Positions 42,685 through 56,110 of a stretch of 64,000 nt of DNA are shown here, piece by piece. Source of the DNA: Stomorhina lunata (Eukaryota; Arthropoda; Insecta; Diptera; Rhiniidae). The DNA lies in the NCBI GenBank assembly GCA_933228675.1, contig OW121741.1, positions 58,818,037 to 58,882,036 of the forward strand. Reading direction: 5' to 3'. The translations under genes and the position numbers were made by a program. Every line of letters begins with the position of its first letter. Position 1 is the stretch's first letter. The notes below the pieces were generated by a model, which was not told the origin of the DNA, searched no databases, and was given only the letters and a program-made list of their open reading frames with translations.

Positions 42685-43970
42685 TGTCACGAATTTTTAA
42701 GTTACCCGCCCCATTGTGCAAAGTTTACTACTTATAATTCTTCCCCTACATTTCTAGAATGTTTCTGTTGATGTTGTTGTTATTCTGTTTATGTCTATAA
42801 GCACAGCAACATGTTTCTCTTATTTACAGTAAAGAGTACAGCAACATGTTTCTCTTATTTACAGTAATGATTATAGCAAAATGTTTCTCTTTTATCTACA
42901 TTATCTCTCTCTCTGTTACTGTTAACTTCTTTTATTCTATTCGTACAACGTATGTGTAAGAGTGTTCTCCCAACAAACCAAAATGGTTTTAGAAATAACT
43001 TATATATATGCTTACTTACCTAAGTGTTATGCTTAGAAAAGTGTTGAGATTACTATTATAAAAGATTTAGTGAAAATAGTTTATTAATGAAAACTAAACC
43101 CTTACAATAAATTTACTTTTATAAATTATATATTAAGCATTGAAGAAGAATATTTTCTTAAACATGCTTACTAGAATTGCTCTCTTTCTTTTTTTTAAGT
43201 AATTTCACAATTTCTTTATAAAGACCTAGTTTAAATTTGTAGAACAAATGTATTTACTATAGTAAATATATAGGTCTTTTACTTTAAAATATTTAATTAC
43301 TTTTTTTCATACTGTTAATAACACTTCACTGATAATAAAAATACTTCACTTTTCACTGAAAAAAACACAAAGACAGAAAACTTTAATAAATAATACGAAA
43401 TTGAGACATAAAACGGTACTTTATTCTCAGAAACAATAACAAATCTATAGCGAGAATATATAAGAAGAGAATAAATTTTATCATATTTGACAAATGGTTA
43501 TCATTCTAAGCATTTAAAAAAGTTGTAGAAAATCTCGTATGATAAGTCTTTTCTGCAACTAATTTAAAATTTGCTTCTCAATTGGTTTGTTGGGCTTGAT
43601 CATGTGAGAATGTAGTGGAAAACACATGAACTTTCGTAAGCCACATTGTTAGTGTAATCAACTACGGCAGCTCTTTGTTTGCGTCTGCAGAATTTGCTAG
43701 AAACTCTCATCTCTATATAAGGCCGATGGACGAGTATTGTGGAAACAGTTTTAATTAAGACGCGTATAAAGAAAACAGTGGGACTAAGAGTATTTGTAAA
43801 GCAGTTTTGTGAAGTTTGTTTACAGTATTTGTGAAAGTTTATTTTAAGTGATTAACTCTAAAGTTAATAAAAGTATTGCTTTGTAAAACTACATACTACA
43901 AGTGTTTTAATTTGATTACGGTTGTTTGCAAAAAGAATTCCTTCCACGTTTTTAAAGGAAAAACGTAACA
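42685..43970 (+). repeat. Long LTR, probable gypsy-type
   Basis: Begins tgtcacgaatttttaag and ends aaaaacgtaaca, directly before a primer-binding-site sequence. It carries three near-copies of a ~30-bp repeat (acagcaacatgtttctctta, 42788-42890) and a TATA-like box (ctctatataaggc, 43712). The right limit is firm because of the primer site; the left limit is inferred from the TG start. No partner LTR is in the window. Confidence 0.6.
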
Positions 43971-44211
43971 ACTGGTGTCAGAAGTGGGATTGCAAAATCA
44001 AAAACTAGATGATCTAAAATTGGACCAACTTAAGAAGGAGTTGGGAAAGTTGAACGTGCTAACAGCTGGCACCAAAGCTGAACTTCAAAGAAGGCTCATG
44101 CAAGCAACTCTTGAGCGAGCTTTATGGATCTCTGGACTGGCAACGCTGAAAATCTGGATGTGCGAGGGATTTAAGTGGAATTATGCCTGGCTAAGCCGGT
44201 GGAGGGCGTAA
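43969..44211 (+). pseudogene. Gag start with SAP-like domain, truncated
   Basis: The frame opens after a TAA at 43966-43968, runs through the primer-binding site, and encodes LKLDQLKKELGKLNVLTAGT and KAELQRRLMQ, a SAP-type helix-extended-helix motif (a DNA-binding fold) known at the start of some retroelement gags. No ATG lies in frame before 44098, so initiation, if any, would be at a CTG or GTG. The frame degenerates and stops at 44209; nothing downstream looks like more gag, so only the head of this element survives. Confidence 0.65.
43973..43989 (+). promoter_or_regulatory. Primer-binding site tggtgtcagaagtggga
   Basis: Starts with TGG two bases after the LTR end and has the form seen in several gypsy-type elements. 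It lies inside the open gag frame. Confidence 0.75.
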
Positions 44212-44461
44212 GATCCACCAGTCCAGCTACCCACAAGTTGCTGATCAAAAAAAGGAAGCACAAAAATTCCCTATTTACAACCCGTTACTAATTTTGGCAT
44301 TTTCTTTATAATCCCTAGCTATCGCGACCTTCTTCTTCTTTGGCCGGCAGCTGATGGACTGCTGCCACGGCCTGTCCACCCTCTTCCATGGCAGGTTCTC
44401 GGCCTATGATCGAACCTGCCCCTAACATATACCCCTACAGCTTAAATACTACTCACTTACC
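44212..44461. other. Short flank, nothing recognised
   Basis: Moderately GC-richer sequence between the truncated gag and the first Helentron-like head. No frame or repeat that I can support. Confidence 0.45.
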
Positions 44462-47040
44462 TTTTTATACCCTTCACAAATAGGTGAAAGGGTATTATAA
44501 GTTTGTGATTCTGTTTGTAATTTTTTTATTAGTGACCCCATAAAAATTATACCGATCGACTCAGAATCGGGAGGAGAATCGATTAAGCGATGTCCGTCTG
44601 TCTGTCTGTCCGTCTGTCCGTCCGTCCGTCCGTCTGTCTGTTGAAATCAAGTTTCTGAAGCCCCTAGAGGATGGACCTACATAAATTATATATCAGATTT
44701 TAGAAAATTCTCCCGCAATGAAATTTTATTAAAATCGTTTTATAAACACCGAAAGTATCGAAAAAATATTAAAAATAAGACGAAAATTTAAAAATTTTTG
44801 ATTGAAACACACTTTTAAATAACAAGAGAAAAAAGATACTCCTGGTGTACATGTGATAATATATTATATATCGGATTGTAAGAAATGGTTCTCCAAAGCA
44901 CTCTGTAAAAGTTTATCAAAATCGGTCCATAAACAACTGAGATATCGCCAAAACACTAAATTTGATGTATCGCAAATTGCCCAAAGTACGCATTAGAGAA
45001 TGTTTGTTGAAAAAATTAAATGCAGAAATAGGAAAAACCATCCTTCTTTAGCTCGGACATACATAAATTTTATATTAGATTTAGAAAATTTATTACTGAC
45101 CCCATAAAAATTATACCGATCGACTCAGAATCGGGAGGAGAATCGATTAAGCGATGTCCGTCTGTCTGTCTGTCCGTCCGTCTGTCTGTCTGTTAAAATC
45201 AAGTTTCTGAAGCCCCTGGAGGATGGACCTACATAAATTAAATATCAGATTTTAGGAAATTCTCCTGCAATGAACGCTATTAAATTTCATTTATATATAA
45301 TTTTATTAGTGATCGTAGACCCCATACAAATTATACCGATCGACTCAGAATCGGGAGGAGAATCGATTAAGCGATGTCCGTCTGTCTGTCTGTTGAAATC
45401 AAGTTTCTGAAGCCCCTGGAGGATGGGCTTACATAAATTATATACCAAATTTTAGGAAATTCTCCCGCCATGAACGCTATTAAATTTCATTAAAATTCCC
45501 CAAAGTACGTGTCTAAGAAATGTTGTTGACATTTTGTAAGTATTGTTTCAGCGATATCTCAGGTGTTTATGGACCGATTGTGATGAAATTTGACAGCGTT
45601 CTTTGTGATCTGATATATAAACTCCACAAATTTGATTATGAATACCATTCAAATTGTACCGATCGACTCAGAATCGGCAGGAGAATAGATTTCGCGACAT
45701 GTGTCCGTCTGTCTGCTTGTCCGCCTACCTGTCTGTCCGTCCGTCTACCTGGTTGTCCTTTTTATACCCTTCACCAATAGGTGAAAGGGTATTATAAGTT
45801 TGTGATTCCGTCTGTAATTTTTTTATTAGTGATCGTAGACCCCATAAAAATTATACCGATCGACTCAGAATCGGGAGGAGAATCGATTAAGCGATGTCCG
45901 TCTGTCTGTTGAAATCAAGTTTCTGAAGCCCCTGGTGGATGGACTTACATAAATTATATACCAGATTTTAGGAAATTCTCCCGCAATGAACGCTATTAAA
46001 TTTCATTAAAATCGGTTTATAAACACCGAAAATATCGAAAAAATACCAAAAATTAGAAGAAAATTTTAAAATTTTGGATTGAAACACACTTTTAAATAAT
46101 AAGAGAAAAACTATACTCCTGGTGTATATGTGATAATATATTATATATCAGATTGTAGGAAATGGTTCCCCAAAGCACTCTGTAAAATTTTATCAAAACA
46201 CTACTTGTGATGTACAGCAAATTGCCCAAAGTACGTGTCTAAGAAATTTTGCTTACATTTTGTAAGTATTGTTTCAGCGATATCTCAGGTGTTTATGGAC
46301 CGATTGTGATGAAATTTAACAGCGTTCTTTGTGTGAGGATTTCCTAAAGTCTGATATGTAAACTCCACAAATCTTATTATGAATACCATTCAAATTGTAC
46401 CGATCGACTCAGAATCGGCAGGAGAATTCATTTCGCGACGTCCGTCCGTCTGTTAGTCCGTCCGTCTACCTGTCTGTCTGTCAGTCCGTCAAGTTTTTGG
46501 AGCTCCTTTTTTGCCGATATTTTAGATGATTATTTTGATCAAATTTAATAGCGTTCTTCACAGCGGATTACCTAAATTCTGATGCACTCGGTAATTCGTG
46601 GTAGATATAATTTAGTGTTTAAGCGATATTTCACTTGTTTTGATCGACAACAATGAAATGCAGGGTGGGACGATATCCTAAAATTTTGTATAAAATGCAT
46701 ATGGGTATACCTTCCAGGAGCTCCACAAATCTGATTTTAGCAGACAGACACACTGCATTATCTTAATTTTGTGTCTGACTTTTGAACATTATTATAAAAT
46801 TTGAGAATGCATTATATATCAAGTTATAGGCAGTCTTCCTAGGAAGTACAAAAAATGCAGCTAAGTACATGATATGCGTTCAAAACCTACATTTGTATGT
46901 ATGTATCTCACATATCAACAAAAATTTAAATTTTTTAATTGCAATTGGGAGAAATCCGTTCACGTTTGACAATTGCTCCCATATAACTTCGCCTAAGGCA
47001 ATCTCTTAGTAGCTAATAAATGACAAATTATAATTACCTT

Positions 47041-47103
47041 TATACTAAATGTCATCATCGTATCTATTATAATAGACACGATGATGACATTTAGTATAAA
47101 GAC
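47041..47103. repeat. Perfect hairpin inside Helentron-like repeat
   Basis: Arms tatactaaatgtcatcatcg and its inverse flank a short centre near 47070. Other copies of the repeat (48660, 52570) have only one arm or a shortened form, so the hairpin arose or was lost within the family. Confidence 0.8.
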
Positions 47104-47640
47104 GTTGTACAATATCCTAATTCAGGGCGATAGCGCCTAAAATAAACTTTCTAGAGGGACAACATTTGACAAAAATATTTCTGATCTCTTGAAAAGTTCG
47201 GTATTGAAAATGGGCGAGCTCGGTTCACATTTACTGTTATCTCCCATATAACTCCGACCGGGAATCACTTTAATGCTGATAAATTAACTTTCCACACATC
47301 CATCGGACAGATCGAAAGAACAATACATCCCAAATATTATTGTTGAAGTATTCATCTTAATTAGTTAACTAACTTCAGATTAATAAGTAAATCTTTAATA
47401 AATTTTCCGACAAAGCTGATATTCATTCATTTAAAAGCTATATATTTCACGTATGTATCTAAAACTAAGAGTTTATACCCTATAATTCTAAGGCTTGTAT
47501 ACATTGACAATCATTGTTAAAGCTTTGACCTAAATCAGTCCGCTAACTTCAAAGTTTTACATAACTAATCAAGAACTTTTACTAGTTGGATAATTCGTAT
47601 GAATTAAAGTACACAACCCTCACTGGGCACTGTGTTTTTG

Positions 47641-47935
47641 GGTTGCATGCCAGAATACTTAATCTTCATCAAATCGATGTGCTATTGCAAATCTAAGGGC
47701 ATCTACATTTTGAAGCATCTTTTCTGCACGGTTTATCTGGTCTATCGAACTTTATTAAATGTTCGTAAAATAGACACATATCACTTTCGAATCCAAGTGA
47801 CGCTGCCTTAGACATCAGGCACCTGCCCAACCAAAAATTTGGGTCCATAACTATTCTAGATGACGACGCCACCGAAAAGCTTTTCGTTTTCCGACTCTTA
47901 ATTTTAAAGATTCTTTGCATATAATACTAGTATAA
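47641..47935 (-). other. Coding-looking block conserved across repeat copies
   Basis: The minus strand holds two protein-like stretches in different frames: FSVASSSRIVMDPNFWLGRC with LMSKAASLGFESDMCLFYEH (47880-47765), and EKMLQNVDALRFAIAHRFDE ending at a stop near 47662. The same block recurs, with changes and deletions, at 49170-49370, 50690-50960 and 63342-63545. It could be a captured gene fragment carried by the family, or chance open sequence. I do not recognise the protein. Confidence 0.35.
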
Positions 47936-48141
47936 CCAAATATTACTAGGAATTACATTTAGTATGAACAAAAGAAAATTAATATACATATGAAGCATTT
48001 GTGTGGGGCTCAACTAAGTCAGTAATCAGAAACTATATAATTATCTATATATTCTTACGATTTTGTACTTTACTTTTGGAACACAATTGGTGAAGGGTAT
48101 CCAAGATTCGGCAAAGCCGAATATACCACTCTTACTTGTTT

Positions 48142-49566
48142 CTGTTGCAGTCAAGTTTTTGGAGCTCCTATTTTGTCGATATCTAAGATAATTATTTTGA
48201 TGAAATTTAATAGCGTACTTCGCAGGGGATTACCTAAACTCTGATGCATTCGGCAATTTGTGGTAGATATAATTTATTGTTTAAGCGACACTTCAGGTGT
48301 TTTGATCGACAATGATGAAATTTACGATATCCTAAAATTTTGTGTACCTTCCAGGAGCTCCACAAATCTGATTTTAGCAGACAGACACACTGCATTTATC
48401 TTAATTTTGTGTCTGACTTTTGAACATTTGAGAATGTATTATATATCGAATTATAGGTAATCTTCCTAGGAAGTACAAAAATGTAACTGAGTACATGATA
48501 TCCGTTCAAAACCTACATATGTATGTATGTATCTCACATATCAACGAAAATTTAAATTTGTTAATTGCAATTGGGAGAAATCCGTTCACGTTTGACAATT
48601 GCTTCCGTATAACTTCGCCTGAGGCAATCTCTTAGTAGTTAATAAATGACAAATTATAATAGATACGATGATGACATTTAGTATAAAGACGTTGTACAAT
48701 ATCGTTATTTAGGGCGATAGCGCCTAAAATAAACTTTCTAGATTCACAACATTTGACAAAAGTATTTCTGATCTCTTGAAAAGTTCGGTATTGAAAATGG
48801 TCGAGCTCGGTTTACATTTAGTGAAATCTCCCATATAACCCCTACCGGGAATCACTTTATCACTGATAAATTAAATCACATTATAATTGCACAATGAACT
48901 AGAGCAAAACTTTGCACACATCCATCGGACAGATCGAAAGAACAATACATTATTATTGATGAAGTATTCATCTTAATTCCATTTAAAAGCTATATATTTC
49001 ACGTATGTATCCAAAACTAACAGTTTATACCCTATAATTCTAAGGCTTGTTTACATTGACAATCATTGTTAAAGCTTTGACCTAAATCTGTCCGCTAACT
49101 TCAAAGTTTTACATAACTAATCAAGAACTTTTACTAGTTGGATAATTCGTACGAATTAAAGTACACAGGGTTGCATGCCAGAATACTTAATCTTCATCAA
49201 ATCGATGTGCTCTTGCAAATCTAAGGTCATCTACATTTTGAAGCATCTTTTATTATTTTTTCGTAAAATATACACATATATCGAAGCTACTGGCTGGCTT
49301 AAATATCCATAACTATTCTTGATGATGACGCCACCGAAACTATTTTCGTTTTCCGACATAGCTAAATATTGCTAGGAATTACATTTAGTATGAACAAAAG
49401 AAAATTAATATACATATCAAGCATTTGTGTGGGGCTTAACTAAGTCAGTAATCAGAAACTATATAATTAACAATATATTCTTACGATTTTGTACTTTACT
49501 TTTGGAACACCATTGGTGAAGGGTATCCAAGATTCGGCAAAGCCGAATATACCACTCTTACTTGTT
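48142..49566 (+). repeat. Helentron-like tail copy 2
   Basis: Homologous to 46490-48141 from gtcaagtttttggagctcc to the terminal hairpin and cttacttgttt. Tandem placement end to tail suggests head-less repeats generated by rolling-circle or unequal events. It has internal deletions relative to copy 1. Confidence 0.75.
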
Positions 49567-51174
49567 TCTGTTGTAGTCAAGTTCTTGGAGCTCCTGTTTT
49601 ATCGATATCTCAGATGTTTATTTTGATGAAATGTAATAGCGTACTTCTCAGGGGATTACCTAAATTCTGATGCATTCGGTAATTTGTGGTAGATATAATT
49701 TAGTGTTTACGCGATATTTCAGGTGTTTTGATCGACAATGATGAAATTCAGGGTGGGACGATATCCTAAAATTTTGTGTAAAATGCATGTGGGTATACCT
49801 TTCAGGAGCTCCACAAATCTGATTTTAGCAGACAGATCTGTCTGTGTGTCGACACACTGCATTTATGTTAATTTTGTGTCTGACTTTTGAACATTATGAA
49901 AACATTTGATCAAATTATATTTAATTTTCCTAGAAAGTACAAAAATGCAGCTAAGTACATGATATCCGTTGAAGACCTACATATGTATATATGTTTGTAT
50001 GTATCTCACATATCAACGAAAACTTAAATTTTTTAATTGCAATTAGGAGAAATCCGTTCACGTTTGACAATTGCTCCCGTATAACTTCGCCTAAGGCAAT
50101 CTCTTAGTAGCTAATAAATGACAAATTATAATAGTATAAAGACGTTGGACAATATTGGTATTCATTGTCTAGAGGCAAAAGTATTTCTGATCTCTTAAAA
50201 TGTTCGGTATTGAAAATAAGCGAGCTCGGTTCACATTTAGTGAAATCTCCCATATATCCCCGACAGGAAATCACTTTAATGCTGGTAAATTAAATTAGAT
50301 TATAATTGCACAAAGAACTAGACCAAAACTTTCCACACATCCATCGGACAGATCGAAAGAACAATACATCCCAAATATTATTGATGAAGTATTCATCTTA
50401 ATTAGTTAACTAACTAAAGATTAATAAGTAAATCTTCAATAACTTTTCCGACAAAGCTGATATCCATCCATTAAAAAGCTATATATTTCACGTATGTATC
50501 AAAAACTAAGAGTTATACCCTATAATTCTAAGGCTTGTATACATTGACAATCATTGTTAAAGCTTTGATCTAAATCAGTCCACTAACTTCAGAGTTTTAC
50601 GTAACTAATCAAGAACTTTTATTAGTTGGATATTTCGTACAAATTAAAATACACTACTCTTACTGGGCACTGTGTTTTTAGGTTGCATGGCAGAATACTT
50701 AATCTTCATCAAATCGATGTGCTCTAAGGGCATCTACATTTTGAAGCATCTTTTCGTAAAATAAACACATATATCGAAGCTACTGGCTGGCTTAAATAAG
50801 CATTCTCTACTTGTAGTCTAGTAATCATTATCATTCACAAAGGAACTACTTTAGAACCCAAGTGACCTGCCCAACCTAAACTTTGTGCCCATAACTATTC
50901 TAGATGATGAGGCCACCGAAAAGCTTTTCGTTTTCCGACTCTTAATTTTAAAGACTCTGCATATAATAATTGTATAACCAAATAGTGCTAGGAATTACAT
51001 TTAGCATGAACAGAAGAAAATTAATATACATATTAAGCATTTGTGTGGGGCTCAACTAAGTTAGTAATCAGAAACTATATAATTATCAATATATTCTTAC
51101 GATTGTGTACGTTACTTTGGAACACCATTGGTGAAGGGTATCCAAGATTCGGCAAAGCCACTCTTACTTGTTTT
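49567..51174 (+). repeat. Helentron-like tail copy 3
   Basis: A third tail copy, again starting with the gtcaagttcttggagctcc block. Its final hairpin is damaged (gattcggcaaagcc runs directly into actcttacttg at ~51150-51170). A 56-bp AT-rich spacer separates it from the next head. Confidence 0.75.
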
Positions 51175-54039
51175 ATTTTTACTCCATATTTCCTTTTATT
51201 TGTTATTAAGATGCTTAGCCAATTTCCATGTTTTTATACCCTTCACCAATAGGTGAGAGTGTATTATAAGTTTGTGATTCTGTTTGTAATTTTTTTATTA
51301 GTGATCGTCCCATAAAATTATACCGATCGACTCAGAATCGGGAGGAGAATCGATTAAGCGATGTCCGTCTGTCTGTCTGTTGAAATCAAGTTTCTGAAGC
51401 CCCTGGAGGATGGACCTACATAAATTATATACCAGGTTTTAGGAAATCCTCCCACAATGAACGCTATTAAATTTCATTAAAATCGGCTTATAAACACCGA
51501 AAATATCGAAAAAATACCAAAAATTAGACGAAAATTTTAAAATTTTTGATTGAAACACTATTTTAAATAATAAGAGAAACAAGATACTCCTGGTGTACAT
51601 GTTATAATATATTATATATCAGATTGTAGGAAATGGTTCCCCAAAGCACTCTGTAATTTTAGCAAAATCGGTCTATAAACAACTGAGATACAATCAAAAC
51701 ACTAAATTTGATGTATCGCAAATTGCCCAAAGTACGCGTTAGAGAATGTTTGTTGAAAAAATGAAATGCAGAAAAAGGAAAAACCATCCTCCTGGAGCAC
51801 GGACATACATAAATTTTATATCAGATTTTAGGAAATTCCCCCGCCAAGCACATTATAAAATTTTATCAAAAGCGGTCCATAAACAACTGAGATATCGCCA
51901 AAACACTACTTGTGATGTACAGCAAATTGCCCAAAGTACGTGTCTAAGAAATTTTGTTGACATTTTGTAAGTATTGTTTCAGCGATATCTCCGGTGTTTA
52001 TGGACCGATTGTGATGAAATTTGACAGCGTTCTTTTGATATAAACTCCACAAATCTGATTATGAATACCATTCAAGTTGTACCGATCGTCTCAGAATCGA
52101 ATTTGCGACGTCCGTCCGTCTACCTGTCTGTCCGTCCGTCCGTCTACCTGTCTGTCTTTATTTCTGTTTTAGTCAAGTTTTTGGAGTTTTTGGAGCTCAG
52201 GGTGGGACGATATCCTAAAATTTTGTGTAAAATGCATATGGTTATACCTGCCAGGATCTCCACAAATCTGATTTTAGCAGACAGACACACTGCATTTATC
52301 CTAATTTTATGTCTGACTTTTGAACTTTATGATAACATTTTAGTATGTATTATATATCAAATTATAGGTAATCTTCCTAGGAAGTACAAAAATGCAGCTA
52401 AGTACATGATATCCGTTCAAAACCTACATATGTATGTATGTATCTCACATATCAACGAAAATTTAAATTTTTTAATTGCAATTGGGAGAAATCCGTTCAC
52501 GTTTGACAATTTTTCCAGTATAACTTCGCATAAGGCAATCTCTTAGTAGCTAATAAATGACAAATTATAATTATCTTTATATTAAATGTCATCATCGTAT
52601 CTATAACATTTAGTATAAAGACGTTGTACAATATCTTTATTCAGGGCGACAGCGCCTAAAATAAACTTTCTAGAGGGACAATATTTGACAAAAGTATTTC
52701 TGATCTCTTGAAAAGTTCGGTATTGAAAATGGGCGAGGTCGGTTCACATTTACTGCTATCTCCCATATATTCCCGACCGGGAATCATTTTAATGCTGATA
52801 AATTAAATCACATTATAATTGCACAAAGAACTAGAGCAAAACTTTCCACACATCCATCGGAAAGATCGAAAGAACAATACATCCCAAATATTATTGTTGA
52901 AGTATTCATCTTAATTAGTTAACTAACTTCAGATTAATAAGTAAATCTTCAATAAATTTTCCGTCAAAGCTGATACCCATTCATTTTAAAGCTATATATT
53001 TCACGTACTCGTATGTATCTAAAAGTAAGAGTGTATACTAGGGTGGGTCGTTTTTTGACTTTTGTCTCTGATTGACTTCTAATAGTGAAATTATATGGCC
53101 AAATTATGTCAATCGGAAGTGTGCAAAATATTATTGATTTATTTTTAGGATACGAGCCCGCGCAACGGGCCCAAAGTTTTTGAGCCCATTTGTATGGGGA
53201 AAACTGAGAGCATTTGCAGTTTTTGCTACTTTTCGTCCAATTTATTTTAAAGAGAAAAGATAATGGAATCTAAAAGTGAACTAATGCAGCTTTAATTGAA
53301 GTCATCAATATTTGAAATCCATAAAACAGTTTAGAAGTTATTGCGATTTCGTGTCCTTGACAATACGCCTAAGGATACACCGCTAGAAAAAACTGCTTTG
53401 GACAAAAGCTCGCAAAGCAAGACATGATTTATCATTTTAAGACTTGTAAGTTTAATTTTGTTAAAATATAACAATATTCACTTAGTTTTTTTCATAATCG
53501 AAAATGGGTAATTTTTCTCAGGTGGGTTTCAAAAGGCATTTTTTAATTTTTTGAAAATTTTGTTAAACAAATATTACAAATTTGAATTTCTTTCATCGGT
53601 GTGTTAAAATAGATAAAAAAGACAATAAAACTCAAAAAATTGATTCCATTATCTTTTCTCTTCAAAATAAATTGTAAATGGAAGAAATGTAGCAAAAACT
53701 GCAAATACTCTCAGTTTTCCCCATACAAATGGGCTCAAAAACTTTGGGCCCGTTGCACGGGCTCGTATCCTAAAAATAAATCAATAATACACTGGAACCT
53801 GTTTTTGTGCGGTAACTCGGGACCGTACAAAAAAAAATCACACAAAAAAATGTCTTTTTAAAGACAATTTTTTATGCGGTAGCCGCACAAAAAAAAATGT
53901 TTCTCCCTCGAAAGGCAAGAGTTTAAATTTAATTAAAATATCATTAGGCAAATTATCATTTAGAAAAACATTACAATAATTACTTCAACTTTATTTGAAA
54001 AGTATGTATTACAAAGATTAAACACTTAGTTTAACATAA

Positions 54040-54156
54040 AGATTTTCTTATATTTACTTCATAATCATCAAGATTTTGTATTTTGAGGCGTTTTGGTTGT
54101 CGAATGTCACTATCGCTACTTAATTCATCGTCTATCTCAATTACATTCCTTGATAG
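54040..54156 (-). pseudogene. Possible pogo transposase C-terminal tail
   Basis: The minus strand reads NVIEIDDELSSDSDIRQPKR then LKIQNLDDYEVNIRK, an acidic then basic tail like those at the end of CENP-B/pogo-type transposases, and it sits where a transposase should end, ~250 bp inside the left tip. No catalytic domain is present. The assignment rests on position and composition only. Confidence 0.4.
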
Positions 54157-54664
54157 TACTTATAATCAGTGATAAGGCTTTGAGAGGGTTGCAAGAAAAT
54201 TAACTTTTTCATGTATTTATTTGTTTCGACCGCCAGCCATATAAGATCTCAAATCGTTTTGAATTAATGCCTTTGGAATAAAAATATGATATATATTAAA
54301 GGTCAAAGTCTTAGCCTTGCATTCGTCTATAATAACTTAAATAACGCGTGTGAAGAAAAAAAAACAGGAGAAAACAAACATTTTTTCCTTTTATCTGAAC
54401 CACCCTGTTTCAAAAATTAAATATGTAAACAAAGATTGGAAAAAAATTAACTAATTTCCAAAGTGAATTAAATAAGTATTATTATTTAATTTTAAGACAA
54501 AATTCTATTTATATAAATGTTTAAAGTGTCTAGTATCTGATTATTTATTGTTTTTTATTTTTATTATACGTTTTAATATAATAAAGTGGTGTTATATTTT
54601 ACCTTAATATCTTGGTGTTTTTTTTCATAAAAATATAGGCTATAAAGTGAATTTGAACAAAAAA

Positions 54665-56110
54665 TCAAAAACGATTTCATGTACATATACAGGGCCTAAG
54701 GGCATCGATAGAGGACGATAATGTGATCATTTTAAGCTATAAACCACTCCTAGAAAGACTTGGGATTCATTGTTATAGACTAGCAAATTTTCGAAAATTA
54801 AAAGTTTAGTACACTATTCTAAGGGTGAATTCGTATTCCCAAACAAAAATCAAAAACGATTCCGTGTGCTTCTACAGGGCTAGGGGGAATCAACAGAGGA
54901 CAGTACTGTGATTCTTTTAAGGTACAATACACTAATGAAAAGACTTGAGGTCCCTGGTTATAGACCGGCAAACTTTTTATAATCCAAAAAAAAAATTCTA
55001 AAATTGAAATCGTATTTGAACACATAAATCAAAAACGATTCCGTGTGCTTCTACAGGGCTAGAGGGAATCAACAGAGGACAGTACTGTGATTCTTTTAAG
55101 GTACAATACACTAATGGAAAGACTTGAGGTCCCTGGTTATAGACCGGCAAACTTTTTATAATCCAAAAAAAAAATTCTAAAATTGAAATCGTATTTGAAC
55201 ACATAAATCAAAAACGATTCCGCGTGCTTCTACAGGGCTAGGGGGAATCAACAGAGGACAGTACTGTGATTCTTTTAAGGTTCAATACACTAATGGAAAG
55301 ACTTGAGGTCCCTGGTTATAGACCGGCAAACTTTTTATAATCCAAAAAAAAAATTCTAAAATTGAAGTCGTATTTGAACACATAAATCAAAAACGATTCC
55401 GTGTGCTTCTACAGGGCTAGAGGGAATTAGCAGAGGACAGTACTGTGATACTTTTAAGGTATAATACACTCCTGGAAAGACTTGAGGTCCCTGGTAATGG
55501 ACCGGCAAACTTTTTATAATCCAAAAAAAAATTCAAAAATTGAAATCGTATTTGAACACATAAATCAAAAACGATTCCGTGTGCTTCCACAGGGCTAGGG
55601 GGAATCAAAAGAGGACAGTACTGTGATACTTTCAAGGTATAATACACTCCTGGAAAGACTTGAGGTCCCTGGTTATAGACCGGCAAACTTTTTATAATCC
55701 AAAAAAAATTTTCTAAAATTGAAATCGTATTTGAACACATAAATCAAATGCGATTCCGTGTGCTTCTACAGGGCTAGAGGGAATTAACAGAGGACAGTAC
55801 TGTGATACTTTTAAGGTATAATACACTCCTGGAAAGACTTGAGGTACCTGGTTATAGACCGGCAAACTTTTTAAAATCAAAAAAAAAATTCTAAAAGTGA
55901 AATCGCATTTGAATACATAAATCAAAAACGATTCCGTGTGCTTCTACAGGGCTAGGGGCAATCAACAGAGGACAGTACTGTGATTCTTTTAAGGTATAAT
56001 ACACTCCTGGAAAGACTTGAGGGGCCTGGTTATAGACCGGCAAACTTTTTAAAATAAAAAAAAATTCTAAAAGTGAAATCGTATATGAAAACAAAAATCA
56101 AAAACGATTC
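54665..56110 (+). repeat. 179-bp satellite, about eight units
   Basis: The block tcaaaaacgattccgtgtgc recurs at about 54851, 55030, 55209, 55388, 55566 (a variant at 55745), 55923 and 56099, with a diverged first unit at 54665. Spacing is 176-186 bp, mostly 178-179. Repeated minus-strand open frames (about 68 codons each) follow the period and are not genes. Confidence 0.95.

Larger units (their letters stand above)
44462..48141 (+). mobile_element. Helentron/DINE-1-like repeat, with doubled head
   Basis: Starts tttttatacccttcac with a short hairpin to gtgaaagggtat, then a conserved block (cgactcagaatcgggaggag) and GTCY microsatellites (44596-44640, 45156-45190, 45376-45391). The head recurs at 45759, and partial copies of the conserved block at 45110 and 45325. 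It ends with a tggtgaagggtat block, a 3' hairpin attcggcaaagccgaat (48106-48122) and cttacttgttt. GTCY arrays, a 3' hairpin and T-rich ends are features of DINE-1/mini-me elements, now grouped with Helentrons. That assignment is by resemblance; no Rep/helicase is present. Confidence 0.65.

Noticed and set aside
54819..56094. Repeated minus-strand open frames of about 68-107 codons
   Set aside because: They recur with the 179-bp satellite period and simply read the monomer; no independent coding signal.
54665..56110. Regular repeat spacing that might suggest a CRISPR array
   Set aside because: The 179-bp unit is repeated as a whole with no unique spacers, and the window is clearly from an animal genome.
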